A DNA stretch of 33,906 bases, taken from NCBI GenBank assembly GCA_034440135.1, contig JAWXBP010000514.1:1-33906 (forward strand), given 5' to 3'. The notes under the pieces are model-generated. The model saw nothing but the letters and a program-made list of their open reading frames with translations. It ran no database searches and was not told the DNA's origin. The number at the start of each line of letters is the position of its first letter. Position 1 is the stretch's first letter. The translations under genes were made by a program, and so were the position numbers. The DNA comes from Planctomycetia bacterium (GTDB taxonomy: Bacteria; Planctomycetota; Planctomycetia; Pirellulales; JALHLM01). This document shows, piece by piece, positions 1 through 8,356 of this stretch.

Positions 1-300
1 CTCTTGGCGGATTCTCAGGAACGCGTTCGCGTCGCCGAGCGCCGGCTCACGGAAATCGACAACGAACTCGTCTCGTTACGCGGCAAGCTTGTGGACGAAA
101 CGGTGGTGGCCCGCGCCTTGGCCGACTTCGACAAGCTGTGGGAGACCCTAGCGCCGCGGGAGCAGTCCCGTGTGCTGGAACTGCTCGTCGACCGGGTTGA
201 CTACGATGGCGAGCACGGCCGTATCTCGCTGACGTTCCACGCTACCGGCATCAAGACGCTGACCCATGAACTCGCCCGCCACCAGGAGGACGCAGCATGA
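1..300 (+). CDS. Serine recombinase, C-terminal end (partial)
   Basis: The reading frame is open at base 1 and stops with TGA at 298-300, so only the last ~99 residues are present. The piece matches the C-terminal tail of large serine recombinases: a charged coiled-coil stretch (about residues 1-45), then the conserved sequence LAPREQSRVLELLVDRVDYD and a short beta-rich end with FHATGIKTL. The catalytic resolvase domain and zinc-ribbon lie outside the window. The family performs site-specific recombination for phages, integrative elements and resolution systems. It overlaps the next gene by four bases (ATGA), so the two are translationally coupled. Family confidence is good; the element type cannot be determined from here. 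Confidence 0.85.
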   Translation, partial: LLADSQERVRVAERRLTEIDNELVSLRGKLVDETVVARALADFDKLWETLAPREQSRVLELLVDRVDYDGEHGRISLTFHATGIKTLTHELARHQEDAA

Positions 301-722
301 ACTGCCAGCTAACCGTCACCCGTGACTTTCACGTGAGTCGTCGGCGTTGTGGCCAGAAGCAACTACGCGACGGCGCCTCAGAAGAGACGCCAGGAGGCAG
401 GATCCCGCGTATCGCCCGGCTGATGGCGCTGGCGATCCGTTGCGAGAAGTTGATTCGTGACGGCGTCGTGGCGGACCAGTCCGAATTGGCCCGCTTCGGC
501 CACATCACCACCGCCCGGATGACGCAGATCTTGTCGCTCTTGAACCTGGCTCCCGACCTTCAGGAACAGATTCTGTATTTGCCACGAGTGGGGCGCGGCC
601 GCGATGCCGTGAAGGAGACCGACGTTCGCCCGATCGCCACCACGCTCGACTGGTGCAAACAACGACGCATATGGGCGGCGCTTCAGCAGAGTCTTCATAA
701 GGACGAAACCAGTTCGCGGTAG
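297..722 (+). CDS. Recombinase-linked HTH protein
   Basis: Protein of 141 aa whose ATG overlaps the recombinase stop. GGAGG at 283-287 sits eight bases upstream and supports this start. The centre (about residues 36-95) carries a helix-turn-helix-like segment, with a DQSELARFGHITTARMTQIL core followed by a leucine-rich helix, comparable to the KorB/ParB-type DNA-binding fold. In planctomycetes and proteobacteria small proteins of this kind commonly follow a large serine recombinase gene. A role as a DNA-binding accessory or regulator of the recombinase is inference. The N-terminal ~35 residues are Arg-rich and the C-terminus is basic. No enzymatic motif is seen. Confidence 0.75.
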   Translation: MNCQLTVTRDFHVSRRRCGQKQLRDGASEETPGGRIPRIARLMALAIRCEKLIRDGVVADQSELARFGHITTARMTQILSLLNLAPDLQEQILYLPRVGRGRDAVKETDVRPIATTLDWCKQRRIWAALQQSLHKDETSSR

Positions 723-1373
723 GTTGTCTCCGCAATGCGAACGCAACGAGGTTGCTAACAAGCAAGGGGTTTCTAAACCGAGAGCGCGAGAGTTCGCGGT
801 CGAAATCTCGGCGGGACGGAACCAACCCTCCCCTGCGACGCTCCCCGCGCGAAAGTCGAGAGCGCTTAACCAACACCGTCGTCGTCGCAAACTCTTTCGC
901 AGACTACGGATAACTCGCGACCTACGTTAGCCCCGTCTCGCGTCGCGAGAGCTAACTTCCGTGTCGCTCTGAGTTCGCAAGAATAAATGAGTACGCCCGA
1001 TCCAACGCTCTTCGTAAAAACTCTCTGTCGATTGTCGGATCGTAAGATGTTAAACGATAAAGGCTTGGCGATTTCGAATCTGTTTCGGTCGACAAATCGG
1101 AGGCGAGTGTTTTCGCACTTATCCCGGGCACGGGTTAGCACTAACGGAGAGAGTCTGCGGGGCCGCGTACCTGAGATCAGAACTGAGTGCGGGACCGCCC
1201 TCTACGACTTGAAATTGTTACGTCCTCGCCGGGCTGCTGAAATTGGACGACGGACCGAAGCGGGTATTTGAGGAACCGATTGTCCCTGCCATGCTTCCGG
1301 AACAGCAAAATCCGTAACTCATGCCCTGAGACAACGTCCTGCATGTGGTAGCAGAATGCGCACAAGCCAGGGA
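723..1373. other. Non-coding stretch downstream of recombinase module
   Basis: About 650 bases hold no credible gene. Short open frames on both strands give arginine/serine-rich translations without recognisable motifs. The sequence contains several GTTAG/CTAAC elements (around 756, 926, 951 and 1134-1145), two of which form the hairpin listed separately. This may be the flank of the mobile element or eroded sequence. No direct repeat that could be an attachment site was recognised. Confidence 0.5.
926..956. repeat. Nested hairpin
   Basis: Outer arms GTTAGC (926-931) and GCTAAC (951-956) enclose inner arms TCTCGCG (936-942) and CGCGAGA (944-950), with a one-base loop and a four-base bulge. 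All 13 paired positions match. It lies about 200 bases downstream of the HTH gene, with no T-tract. It could be a terminator-like structure or a site for an element-encoded protein; the role is unknown. Confidence 0.5.
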
Positions 1374-2322
1374 TCATTTGGACGATTCCGATTCCTTAAT
1401 GGCGAGCCGGATCGCCTCAGCCGCTCCCACCGGCCTGATCGGGAATGTGTGTAAGGCCTGCGAGTTTCGCACCACCGTCGGATTCTTCAGCCCTTCGATC
1501 AAGTGGCGCCCCACTTCGTAGGTGGCTGGTGTGACGAGCGCCAGCCATAGCCCAGATAAATAGGGCGTCAGCACCGGTACGAAGATCAGCCACCGCCGCA
1601 GCCCTCGCTGTCGAGCATATTCTCGAATCAGGTCACTATAGGTGACGACATCCGGGCTGCCGATTTCGAAGATGCGACTCTCGCCTGGAGGCAAGTCTTT
1701 CGCGGCGAGCAGGTATGCCAGCACGTCTTGGATAGCGATGGGCTGCGTCGGCGTGGTGAGCCAGCGTGGGCAGATCATTACCGGGAGGCGATCCGTCAAC
1801 GACTTCATCAATTGAAATGACAAGCTTCGCGCCCCCACGACCATTCCGGCCCGGAATTCGATCGTTTCAACCCCGGAGTTGCGGAGGATTTCGCCCACCT
1901 CATGCCGACTTCGCAGGTGGGGCGACAGCTTGGGGTCGCCGTCGTCCCCCAATCCGCCAAGGTAGATGATTCGCCGGACAGCGGCTCTCTGGGCGGCAGC
2001 CGCAAAGTTGGTCGCCGCCTGTCGATCTTCTTCTTCGAAGTCGGACGATCCCGACATCAGATGCACGAGGTAGTAGGCGGTTTGGACACCCTGCAACGCC
2101 GCGTCGAGCGAGGGAGGGGACAGCACGTCCCCTCGGACGATCTCCGTGGAACCCTTGACCGAAGGGCGCAGTTTGTCGGGATTTTCGGGCCAGACAGCGC
2201 AACACAAGCGGCTGCGCTTCGAGGAGCGGCAACAATCGACCGCCGACGTACCCAGACGCTCCCGTCAACAGAACCGTTTGTGGAGTCAAGACTTCGGAGT
2301 TCTCTTGCGCCTTGGTCGGCAT
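1374..2322 (-). pseudogene. Atypical SDR NAD(P)-binding protein, frameshifted
   Basis: The protein would be ~315 aa. It starts at ATG 2320-2322 with the Rossmann motif GASGYVGGRLL, and its second part contains AYYLVHLM, RIIYLGGLGD, LRSRHEVGEILR and LPVMICPRWL. These are typical of the atypical short-chain dehydrogenases related to NmrA/DUF2867 oxidoreductases. The two parts lie in different frames. On the coding strand, GCCCGAAAATCCC breaks the frame; removing one A from the AAAA run (TTTT at 2182-2185 on the plus strand) restores the expected ALARNPDKLR-like sequence. Everything else looks intact, so this is either a recent inactivation or a one-base sequence error. The gene is divergent from a DUF1990 gene, a common neighbour of such SDRs. 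Substrate unknown. Confidence 0.8.
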
Positions 2323-2436
2323 CGTCCTAGGTTACACTCCCTGTTGGGCGACGGTGTTCAGCGTGCCTATGATCTCTTATTCCAGTTTATCGGTTCGGGA
2401 GCCGAGGCACATACTCGGTGACATTGCGAATTCGAA

Positions 2437-3054
2437 ATGCGAACCTTGTCGTTGCAAAAACCAACGCCGGACATCCTGTACCAATTCTTGGCGGAACAGG
2501 CGGCGCTGGACTTCAGCTATTCGGCAGTCGGAGCAACCGCTGGCACGCCTCCAGCGGGTTACGTCGTGGACCGTACACGCATCGCATTGGGGTACGGTGA
2601 GTCGGTCTTCGAGTCCGCCAAGGTGGCACTGCAACGCTGGCAGCAGTTTCGACTCGGCTGGGTCGAGGCATGGTCGCCGGACACACCCCTCGAAGCCGGT
2701 CAGGTGGTGGCGATCATGGGGCGCGCGGTGGGATGCTGGTGGCTCAATGCTTGCCGCATCGTGTACACGGTCGAGGAGTCCGGAGAAACAGCCACGTTTG
2801 GCTTTGCCTACGGAACACTGCCGGGCCATGTGGAGAGCGGCGAAGAGCGCTTTCTGATCGTGTGGGATCGGGACACCGATCAGGTCTCCTACGACATTCT
2901 GGCGTTCTCCAGGCCGAACCACATTCTGACTCGGCTCAGCTATCCGCTCGTTCGTTGGAAACAAAAGCGCTTCGGGCGAGATTCCGCCGCCTCGATGTTC
3001 AAGTCGGTGAATCCCTATTCCACCATGTCGGTCGTGATTCAGAGTACGAATTGA
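2437..3054 (+). CDS. DUF1990 family protein
   Basis: Protein of 205 aa with the DUF1990 signature: F-x-Y-S-x-V-G-A-T near residues 24-32, a central RLGWVEAW, and the conserved YGTLPGHVESGEERF near residues 129-143, followed by SRPNHILTRLSYPLVR. Length fits the family (about 170-210 aa). No signal peptide is seen, so it is probably cytoplasmic. The family has no established biochemical function in bacteria. It is transcribed away from the frameshifted SDR gene across a 114-base spacer, which suggests shared control. The start is the first ATG in frame and lacks a strong ribosome binding site, so the N-terminus is less certain. Confidence 0.8.
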   Translation: MRTLSLQKPTPDILYQFLAEQAALDFSYSAVGATAGTPPAGYVVDRTRIALGYGESVFESAKVALQRWQQFRLGWVEAWSPDTPLEAGQVVAIMGRAVGCWWLNACRIVYTVEESGETATFGFAYGTLPGHVESGEERFLIVWDRDTDQVSYDILAFSRPNHILTRLSYPLVRWKQKRFGRDSAASMFKSVNPYSTMSVVIQSTN

Positions 3055-3107
3055 CCGCGACTAGAAAGCAATGCGTTCGGTCTGCCACTACAAGAGAAAG
3101 TTTAACG

Positions 3108-4370
3108 ATGAGAGAACACGTTCTCCGCGGCTCGCTGGTCGCGTTGATTGCGCTGGTGTGTCAATCTTCGCTCGTCGCACAGGAGGAGTTGCCCGCCTGG
3201 AATCAGTGGCGAGGCCCGCAGCGGGACGCCGTGATCCCAGGAACGGGCTGGCCAACCACCCTTAGTGAGGAGGTGTTGAAGAGGACTTGGCGCGTCGAAC
3301 TTCCTCCGAGCTATTCTGGTCCCATCCTCTCGGACTCGGCAGTATTCGCGACCGGGACCAAGGACCAAGAGACCGAGGTCGTGTACGCGCTTGATCGCAG
3401 AACTGGCATCAAGTTGTGGAGCGCTCAGTGGCCCGGCGCCATCACCGTGCCGTTCTTTGCTGCTTCCAATGGCAGTTGGATGCGGTCCACACCTGTGTTT
3501 GACGGGACGAGCCTGTACGTCGCCGGGATGCGAGACGTACTGGTATCACTGAATGCACAGACGGGCGAGGAGCAATGGCGGGTGGATTTCGTCGAGCAAC
3601 TCAAGTCACCGTTGCCTGCCTTCGGGTTCTGCAGTTCACCCTTGCTTGATGGTGATTGGCTCTACGTTCAAGCCGGCGCTTCCTTCATCAAGCTCGACAA
3701 ACACACCGGCAAGATCGTCTGGCGCACCCTCCAAGACGACGGCGGAATGATGGGCAGCGCCTTTTCTTCACCAATCGTGGCGACTCTCGCTGGCAAACGC
3801 CAGATTCTCGTGCAGACTCGCGAAAAACTGGCCGGGGTTGATCCCGAGAACGGAGAGGTCCTGTGGGAGCAGGTCGTGCCGAGCTTCCGCGGCATGAACA
3901 TCCTGACTCCGGTGCCCTTCGGAGACGGAGTCTTCACCAGCTCTTACCAGAATAAGTCATGGCTCTACCGAGTATCTGAGGCCGATGGAAAGTTCACCTG
4001 TGCTGAAGGTTGGAACAACAGCGCGCAAGGTTACATGTCCACCCCAGTGGTCATCGAGGATCACGCCTACCTGCACCTGCAAAATCAGCGATTCACCTGC
4101 ATCGACCTTCGCACCGGTGAACGCAAATGGACTTCCACGCCCCATGGCAAGTATTGCAGCTTAGTTGCACAGAACGATCTGATTCTCGCATTGGACGAGC
4201 GGGGAGTGCTCTTGCTTCTGCGGGCGAATCCGCGGGAATTCGACCTGCTCGACGAGAGGAAGGTGAGCGACGATGATGCGTGGGCGCACATTGCTGTCAG
4301 TGGAGAAGACCTAATCGTGCGAGAACTCAACGCTGTCAGCGTCTTTCGCTGGAAAGCCGGTGGTGATTGA
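3108..4370 (+). CDS. Exported PQQ-like beta-propeller protein
   Basis: Protein of 420 aa. The open frame extends upstream, but ATG 3108 is chosen because it follows AGAGAAAG and opens a clean signal peptide (charged MREHVLRG, hydrophobic core, cleavage near LVA-QEE). The mature part begins with WNQWRGPQRD, the usual opening of planctomycete PQQ-binding-like proteins. It continues with repeated WD/PQQ-type blades such as VVYALDRRTGIKLW, LVSLNAQTGEEQWRVDF, FIKLDKHTGKIVWR and LAGVDPENGEVLWEQVV. This is a seven- or eight-bladed propeller without obvious quinoprotein dehydrogenase catalytic residues, so a scaffold or binding role outside the cytoplasm is likelier than catalysis. It lies 53 bases after the DUF1990 gene. 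Confidence 0.85.
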   Translation: MREHVLRGSLVALIALVCQSSLVAQEELPAWNQWRGPQRDAVIPGTGWPTTLSEEVLKRTWRVELPPSYSGPILSDSAVFATGTKDQETEVVYALDRRTGIKLWSAQWPGAITVPFFAASNGSWMRSTPVFDGTSLYVAGMRDVLVSLNAQTGEEQWRVDFVEQLKSPLPAFGFCSSPLLDGDWLYVQAGASFIKLDKHTGKIVWRTLQDDGGMMGSAFSSPIVATLAGKRQILVQTREKLAGVDPENGEVLWEQVVPSFRGMNILTPVPFGDGVFTSSYQNKSWLYRVSEADGKFTCAEGWNNSAQGYMSTPVVIEDHAYLHLQNQRFTCIDLRTGERKWTSTPHGKYCSLVAQNDLILALDERGVLLLLRANPREFDLLDERKVSDDDAWAHIAVSGEDLIVRELNAVSVFRWKAGGD

Positions 4371-4577
4371 TCACGATGGCCTGGCTCCGCGTCATTCCGA
4401 AGAACTCCGGATGCGGAATCGCAATGCGTGGGGCACATCGCGATTTTGTCCTGCTGGTGGCGGATTTCAGCAAGCTATGATCGCATGCGGAGCTGCCAAG
4501 GCTCTGCGCGACCTGGCAGTCTGGAGCCGCGAAGGGCTGGATGTCTCGTGCGTTTCCCCGTGGAGAGAATTTACCTC

Positions 4578-5513
4578 ATGTATTTGCAACAAAGCTGGTT
4601 CCTGGCGGCGATTGGGATCGCTTGCTTGTCGTGCGATCGGTTATCGGCCCAAGCGACTCCCAATGCGCCTCTGCCATCGTCGGAGGAAAATGCGCTCGGC
4701 GTCGAAGGGTTTGCTCAATCCGGCGACGTCCGCATTCATTACGTAACCGCCGGTGAAGGCCCGCTGGTAGTGATGATCCACGGCTTTCCGGACTATTGGT
4801 ACACGTGGCGCGAGCAGATGCCAGCGCTGGCCGAGAAGTTTCAGGTCGTCGCCATCGACCAGCGTGGTTACAACAAGAGCGATCAGCCCGTGGGCGTGGA
4901 GAATTACTCGCTCGACAAGCTGGTGGGCGATGTGCGCGCGGTGATCAAGCACTTCCAGCGGGACAAGGCCGTCATCGTCGGGCACGATTGGGGGGGAATG
5001 GTGGCATGGTCCTTCGCTATGACGCACCCGGAGATGACGGACCGCCTGGTAATTCTGAACTTGCCGCATCCCAATGGTTTACTTCGGGAGTTGGCAAACA
5101 GCCCACAACAACAAAAAAACAGCGCTTACGCCCGTCAATTTCAAACGCCCGAAGCGGCCTCGCAATTGACGGCCGAAGGACAGGCCGCTTGGGTCCGGGA
5201 CGAAGCGGCCCGCAAGCAGTACGTCGAAGCGTTTCGTCGTTCGTCGTTTGAGGGGATGTTGAACTATTACAAGGCGAACTATCCGCGTGAACCATACGTT
5301 GCTCCGACGACCGCTGGCCCCAAGGTGAAATGTCCGGTTCTCATGTTTTACGGTCTTCAAGACCAAGCGCTGCTGCCCGACGCGCTCAACGGCACCTGGC
5401 GGTGGGTGGAGCGCGACCTGACGATCGTTACCGTGCCGGAGGCGAATCACTGGGTGCAACAGGACGCGTCCGACCTCGTCACGCGAACGATGGTGGACTG
5501 GCTGAATCGGTAA
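4578..5513 (+). CDS. Exported alpha/beta hydrolase, epoxide hydrolase-like
   Basis: Protein of 311 aa starting at ATG 4578, preceded by GGAGAG. A signal peptide is visible (hydrophobic residues 7-18, cleavage near LSAQA). The alpha/beta-hydrolase core shows the oxyanion motif [10 protein letters not shown] (68-77), DQRGYNKSD (94-102), and the nucleophile elbow GHDWGG with Asp137. A likely acid is Asp262 (YGLQDQ) and the base His291 (ANHW). An Asp nucleophile is typical of epoxide hydrolases and haloalkane dehalogenases; the HGFP plus GHDWGG combination favours soluble epoxide hydrolase-type proteins, but the substrate cannot be assigned. The signal peptide is less usual for this family. Separated by 207 bases from the propeller gene upstream. 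Confidence 0.85.
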   Translation: MYLQQSWFLAAIGIACLSCDRLSAQATPNAPLPSSEENALGVEGFAQSGDVRIHYVTAGEGPLVVMIHGFPDYWYTWREQMPALAEKFQVVAIDQRGYNKSDQPVGVENYSLDKLVGDVRAVIKHFQRDKAVIVGHDWGGMVAWSFAMTHPEMTDRLVILNLPHPNGLLRELANSPQQQKNSAYARQFQTPEAASQLTAEGQAAWVRDEAARKQYVEAFRRSSFEGMLNYYKANYPREPYVAPTTAGPKVKCPVLMFYGLQDQALLPDALNGTWRWVERDLTIVTVPEANHWVQQDASDLVTRTMVDWLNR

Positions 5514-5536
5514 TTCTCACCGCGAATCGCCGACAA

Positions 5537-5722
5537 TCAGTCTTTCGACGGCGTTGCCCACATGTCCACAAGCAATTGGTAGATCTCCGGCTCAGCCTCC
5601 TGCAATTCGGCTCGATTGAATGGAAAGAAGTCGTTACTTCCGAAGTAGGCTTCGGTCATCTCCGCGAAGAATTCTTTCTCGTCGGTCAGGGCGTAATGCC
5701 TTACCCGCGTGCCATCGTAAAG
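5537..5722 (-). pseudogene. Remnant: C-terminus of lethal-factor-like peptidase
   Basis: The minus-strand frame ending at 5537 contains YDGTRVRHYALTDEKEFFAE, then MTEAYFGSNDFFPFNRAEL and EPEIYQLL. This resembles the C-terminal part of secreted putative zinc peptidases of the anthrax lethal-factor-like type found in planctomycetes; the E-x-FAE-x-TEAYFG segment is characteristic. The upstream HExxH domain and N-terminus are absent. From about 5723 on, sequence belongs to a different gene fragment on the other strand, so the open frame reaching 5788 is chimeric. Interpreted as a truncated, non-functional remnant; the family name rests on pattern memory. Confidence 0.6.
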
Positions 5723-5747
5723 GAGCGACGAGTCGCCGCGGCCGCCC

Positions 5748-5903
5748 GGCGAAGACGGAGTTCCCAAGCGGATCGATTCCTTCGCCATGGCGATCCAGAT
5801 GGGGTGTACCGTTTACGACCTGGAGGAGGCCGAGCTTTGCTACGCGCCGCCCTTCGGCAGCGTGAAGGATCCGGTCAACTTCGCCGGCATGCTGCACGCT
5901 GTC
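5748..5903 (+). pseudogene. Remnant: FAD/NAD disulfide reductase fragment
   Basis: Plus-strand translation gives GEDGVPKRIDSFAMAIQMG followed by TVYDLEEAELCYAPPFGS and KDPVNFAGM. This is the highly conserved dimerisation-domain segment of CoA-disulfide reductase/NADH oxidase-type flavoproteins, which carry KRIDVxAxAI and YAPxFGSAKDPVN. Neither the FAD- and NAD-binding domains nor the rhodanese domain often found after it is present. It abuts the peptidase remnant on its left. On its right it overlaps the 3' end of the NO reductase gene, which terminates inside it. A clear gene fragment and evidence of rearrangement. Confidence 0.7.
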
Positions 5904-8112
5904 GATAAGAAAACCCGAACTTCAGTCCCGCAACAAAGATCACGAGCGCGACGGCCCCCAGGAAGAAGATCGTGTCGCCTGGAACGCGCATCCAGCGGAG
6001 CGTCTGCATCGTCGGCGTCTGCATGAATTCACTGCTGCGGGCGAACCAATAGCCATGCTCCACGGAAGCCCAGGTTTGCATCAATCCCACGGGCAGCAAG
6101 CTAATGACGCACATCGCCAGCAAACCCAGATTGAGCGACCAGAATGCGAAGCTGAGCAAGCCGTCTTTCCATTCGCGGCCGGGAAGCAGCGCTCGCAGGC
6201 AAACAAGCATCAATCCGATGCCAAGCATGCCGTAGACGCCGAACAGCGCGGCATGGCCATGCACGGGCGTCGTGTTGAGTCCCTGCATGTAGTACAAGGC
6301 GATCGGCGGATTGATCATGAAACCGAAGAGGCCGGCCCCGATCATGTTCCAGAAGGCCACGGCCACGAAGAAGTAGATGGGCCATTTGTAACCTTTGACC
6401 CACGGTCGAATGCCCGACCGCCGCAGATCGTCCATCGCGTCAAAGCCGACCAACGTCAGCGGGACGACTTCCAGAGCGCTGAAGACGGAACCCCAGGCCA
6501 GAGCCACGGTCGGCGTTCCCGAGAAATAAAGGTGGTGGCAGGTACCAATGATGCCGCCTGATAGAAAAATGGTCGCCGACAGGAGCGCCGACGCTGCGGC
6601 CACACCCGGTCGGACCAGGCCCAAACGCATGAAGAAGAAGGCAATGACCGTCGTGGCGAAGACTTCAAAGAAGCCTTCAACCCAAAGATGCACGACCCAC
6701 CAGCGCCAGTATTCGACCATGGTCAGGTGGGTATGCTGTCCCCACGTCAGCCCCGCGCCATAGAACAGCGCGATGGCCGCCGAAGCGACGAGCAACAACG
6801 TAACCAGCTGCTTTTCATTTCCTTGGGTCTTCATGGCGGGCCAGAGCACGCGCACCATCAACGTCAGCCACAGCAGCAGGCCAATCATCAGGGCGATCTG
6901 CCAGAATCTTCCCAGATCAACGTATTCGTATCCCTGATGGCCGAAATAAAACGACACGGCGTCTGTCAGTTGGTTGTGTACGCTCAGGAGCTCGCCGGTC
7001 AAAGAACCAACGACCACGACCAACAGGGCCCCAAACAACACATTCACGCCCAGCCGTTGGCCGGCTGGTTCGACGTTGCTGACCAGCGGACCAATGAAGA
7101 GACCCGCGCCAAGCCACGCGGTAGCGATCCAGAACAAGCCAATTTGCACGTGCCAGGTGCGCGCCACGCTGTAGGGCAGCCACTTGGAGAGCGGGATGCC
7201 GTAGAAGCCGTCCCCCTCGACGCCATAGTGGGCAACCACCACGCCGAGCAGCATCTGAGTGAGGATGAGCGCCGCGACCACCCAGAAATACTTGATCGTC
7301 GCCTTTTGCGACGGCGTCGCCCGCCAGGCGCTGAGAGGATCGGACTCGGGCATGGCCTGCTCAGGCTCCGATTCGCGGCGGGCAGCGTACCACCAGACCA
7401 TTCCAGAAATGCCCGCGAGCAACATGATGATACTCACGCCGGTCCAGACCACGGCTTCGCCGGTGGGGCGATTGCCGACGAGCGGTTCGTGCGGCCAGTT
7501 CTGCGTGTAGGTGACGTTGTCATTCGGCCTGTCGGTGACTGCGGCCCAGGCCGTCCAAAAGAAAAAAGCGGAGAGTCGTTTCAATCGACTTGGATCGCTC
7601 ACGGCGCCTGGCGGAATTGCGTAGTCTTTGTTGCCTTGCGAAAACACTTCCGAGTAGTGCGCGAGATTCTCTTGAAACGCCTCCGCGCGCAGGGCGTCGA
7701 TCACGATCGTCCCTTGCTCGGAGTCGTAGGTGTTCTTACGGAGCATCCCTGCGAGCCGGCCCTGCAACTGCGACTGCTGTTCGACGTTCAGTTCGGCGTA
7801 ATCGCGGCCGAACTCGGACTGCCCCCAACGGTTGAGAATGAAGACGGCCTCACGATGCAGCCAATCGGCCGTCCAATCCGGTGCGACGTAACTGCCATGT
7901 CCCCAGATGGAACCAACCTCCATCCCGCCGAGGGATTGCCACACATTCTGACCGGCGGCGATCTCGCCGGCATCCACGACGACGACGCCGTCGGCGGTCA
8001 CGACGCGATCCGGAATCGGCGGCATCTCTTGATAAATGCGCGTGCCAATCCAACTCAACACGGAGAAAGAAACAATCATCACCGCCGCAAACAGGTACCA
8101 CAGCCGCTTCAC
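5875..8112 (-). CDS. norZ: Quinol-type nitric oxide reductase (qNOR)
   Basis: Single-subunit NO reductase of the haem-copper oxidase superfamily, reducing 2 NO to N2O with quinol at the membrane. I place the start at GTG 8110-8112 because AAGGGA lies six bases upstream; a frame extending to 8208 lacks this. The protein has 745 aa, an N-terminal TM helix, and the periplasmic region typical of qNOR (GQNVWQSLGGMEVGSIWGHGSYVAPDW, split here as residues 54-80), then about 13 TM helices. Expected ligands are present: His321 (TWHVQ) and His620 for haem b, His618 for haem b3, His475, His526 and His527 for FeB, with Glu479 in VVHLWVEG. The last ~7 residues (RAACRRS) read into a flavoprotein remnant, so the native C-terminus was probably replaced. 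Divergent from the radical SAM gene. Confidence 0.93.
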   Translation of the reverse strand: MKRLWYLFAAVMIVSFSVLSWIGTRIYQEMPPIPDRVVTADGVVVVDAGEIAAGQNVWQSLGGMEVGSIWGHGSYVAPDWTADWLHREAVFILNRWGQSEFGRDYAELNVEQQSQLQGRLAGMLRKNTYDSEQGTIVIDALRAEAFQENLAHYSEVFSQGNKDYAIPPGAVSDPSRLKRLSAFFFWTAWAAVTDRPNDNVTYTQNWPHEPLVGNRPTGEAVVWTGVSIIMLLAGISGMVWWYAARRESEPEQAMPESDPLSAWRATPSQKATIKYFWVVAALILTQMLLGVVVAHYGVEGDGFYGIPLSKWLPYSVARTWHVQIGLFWIATAWLGAGLFIGPLVSNVEPAGQRLGVNVLFGALLVVVVGSLTGELLSVHNQLTDAVSFYFGHQGYEYVDLGRFWQIALMIGLLLWLTLMVRVLWPAMKTQGNEKQLVTLLLVASAAIALFYGAGLTWGQHTHLTMVEYWRWWVVHLWVEGFFEVFATTVIAFFFMRLGLVRPGVAAASALLSATIFLSGGIIGTCHHLYFSGTPTVALAWGSVFSALEVVPLTLVGFDAMDDLRRSGIRPWVKGYKWPIYFFVAVAFWNMIGAGLFGFMINPPIALYYMQGLNTTPVHGHAALFGVYGMLGIGLMLVCLRALLPGREWKDGLLSFAFWSLNLGLLAMCVISLLPVGLMQTWASVEHGYWFARSSEFMQTPTMQTLRWMRVPGDTIFFLGAVALVIFVAGLKFGFSYRQRAACRRS

Positions 8113-8289
8113 GAGAAGTCCCTTCAGGTTAAATGCTTTGAAAAACGTATTGACGCGGCACGTCTTGAATTCGTTCCACCGGAACCGTGGGCCGGCGAAT
8201 ACTTGCATGGCGAACGCGTGCCGTGAATATCGCCAAACTTTTACTTGGTGAAGACATGCCCATGACGCTTCGCTCTGCGCGCAACGATA

Positions 8290-8331
8290 GGATGTCGTTC
8301 AAGCATGCCGACCATGCTTCTTTCGACATCC
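8290..8331. repeat. 42-bp nested palindrome between norZ and radical SAM gene
   Basis: Outer arms GGATGTCG (8290-8297) and CGACATCC (8324-8331), inner arms AAGCATG (8301-8307) and CATGCTT (8313-8319), core spacer CCGAC. All 15 pairs match; only three- and four-base side bulges interrupt them. It ends ten bases before the AGGAG ribosome binding site of the radical SAM gene. It could act as an RNA hairpin in that leader or as an operator for the divergent pair. No known regulator consensus recognised. Confidence 0.6.
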
Positions 8332-8356
8332 CGTCCCACCGCCAGGAGCGATCGCC

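Noticed and set aside
926-1145. Integron attC-like sites from the GTTAG/CTAAC repeats
   Set aside because: The core bases do not fit the RYYYAAC/GTTRRRY rule and there is no tyrosine integrase or cassette array.
2670-3107. N-terminal extension of the beta-propeller protein
   Set aside because: It overlaps the DUF1990 gene in another frame, and the signal peptide with its ribosome binding site begins at 3108.
6688-8226. 512-codon open frame on the plus strand
   Set aside because: Antisense to norZ; the translation is Arg/His/Gln-rich without motifs, while the minus strand gives a clear qNOR with all ligands.
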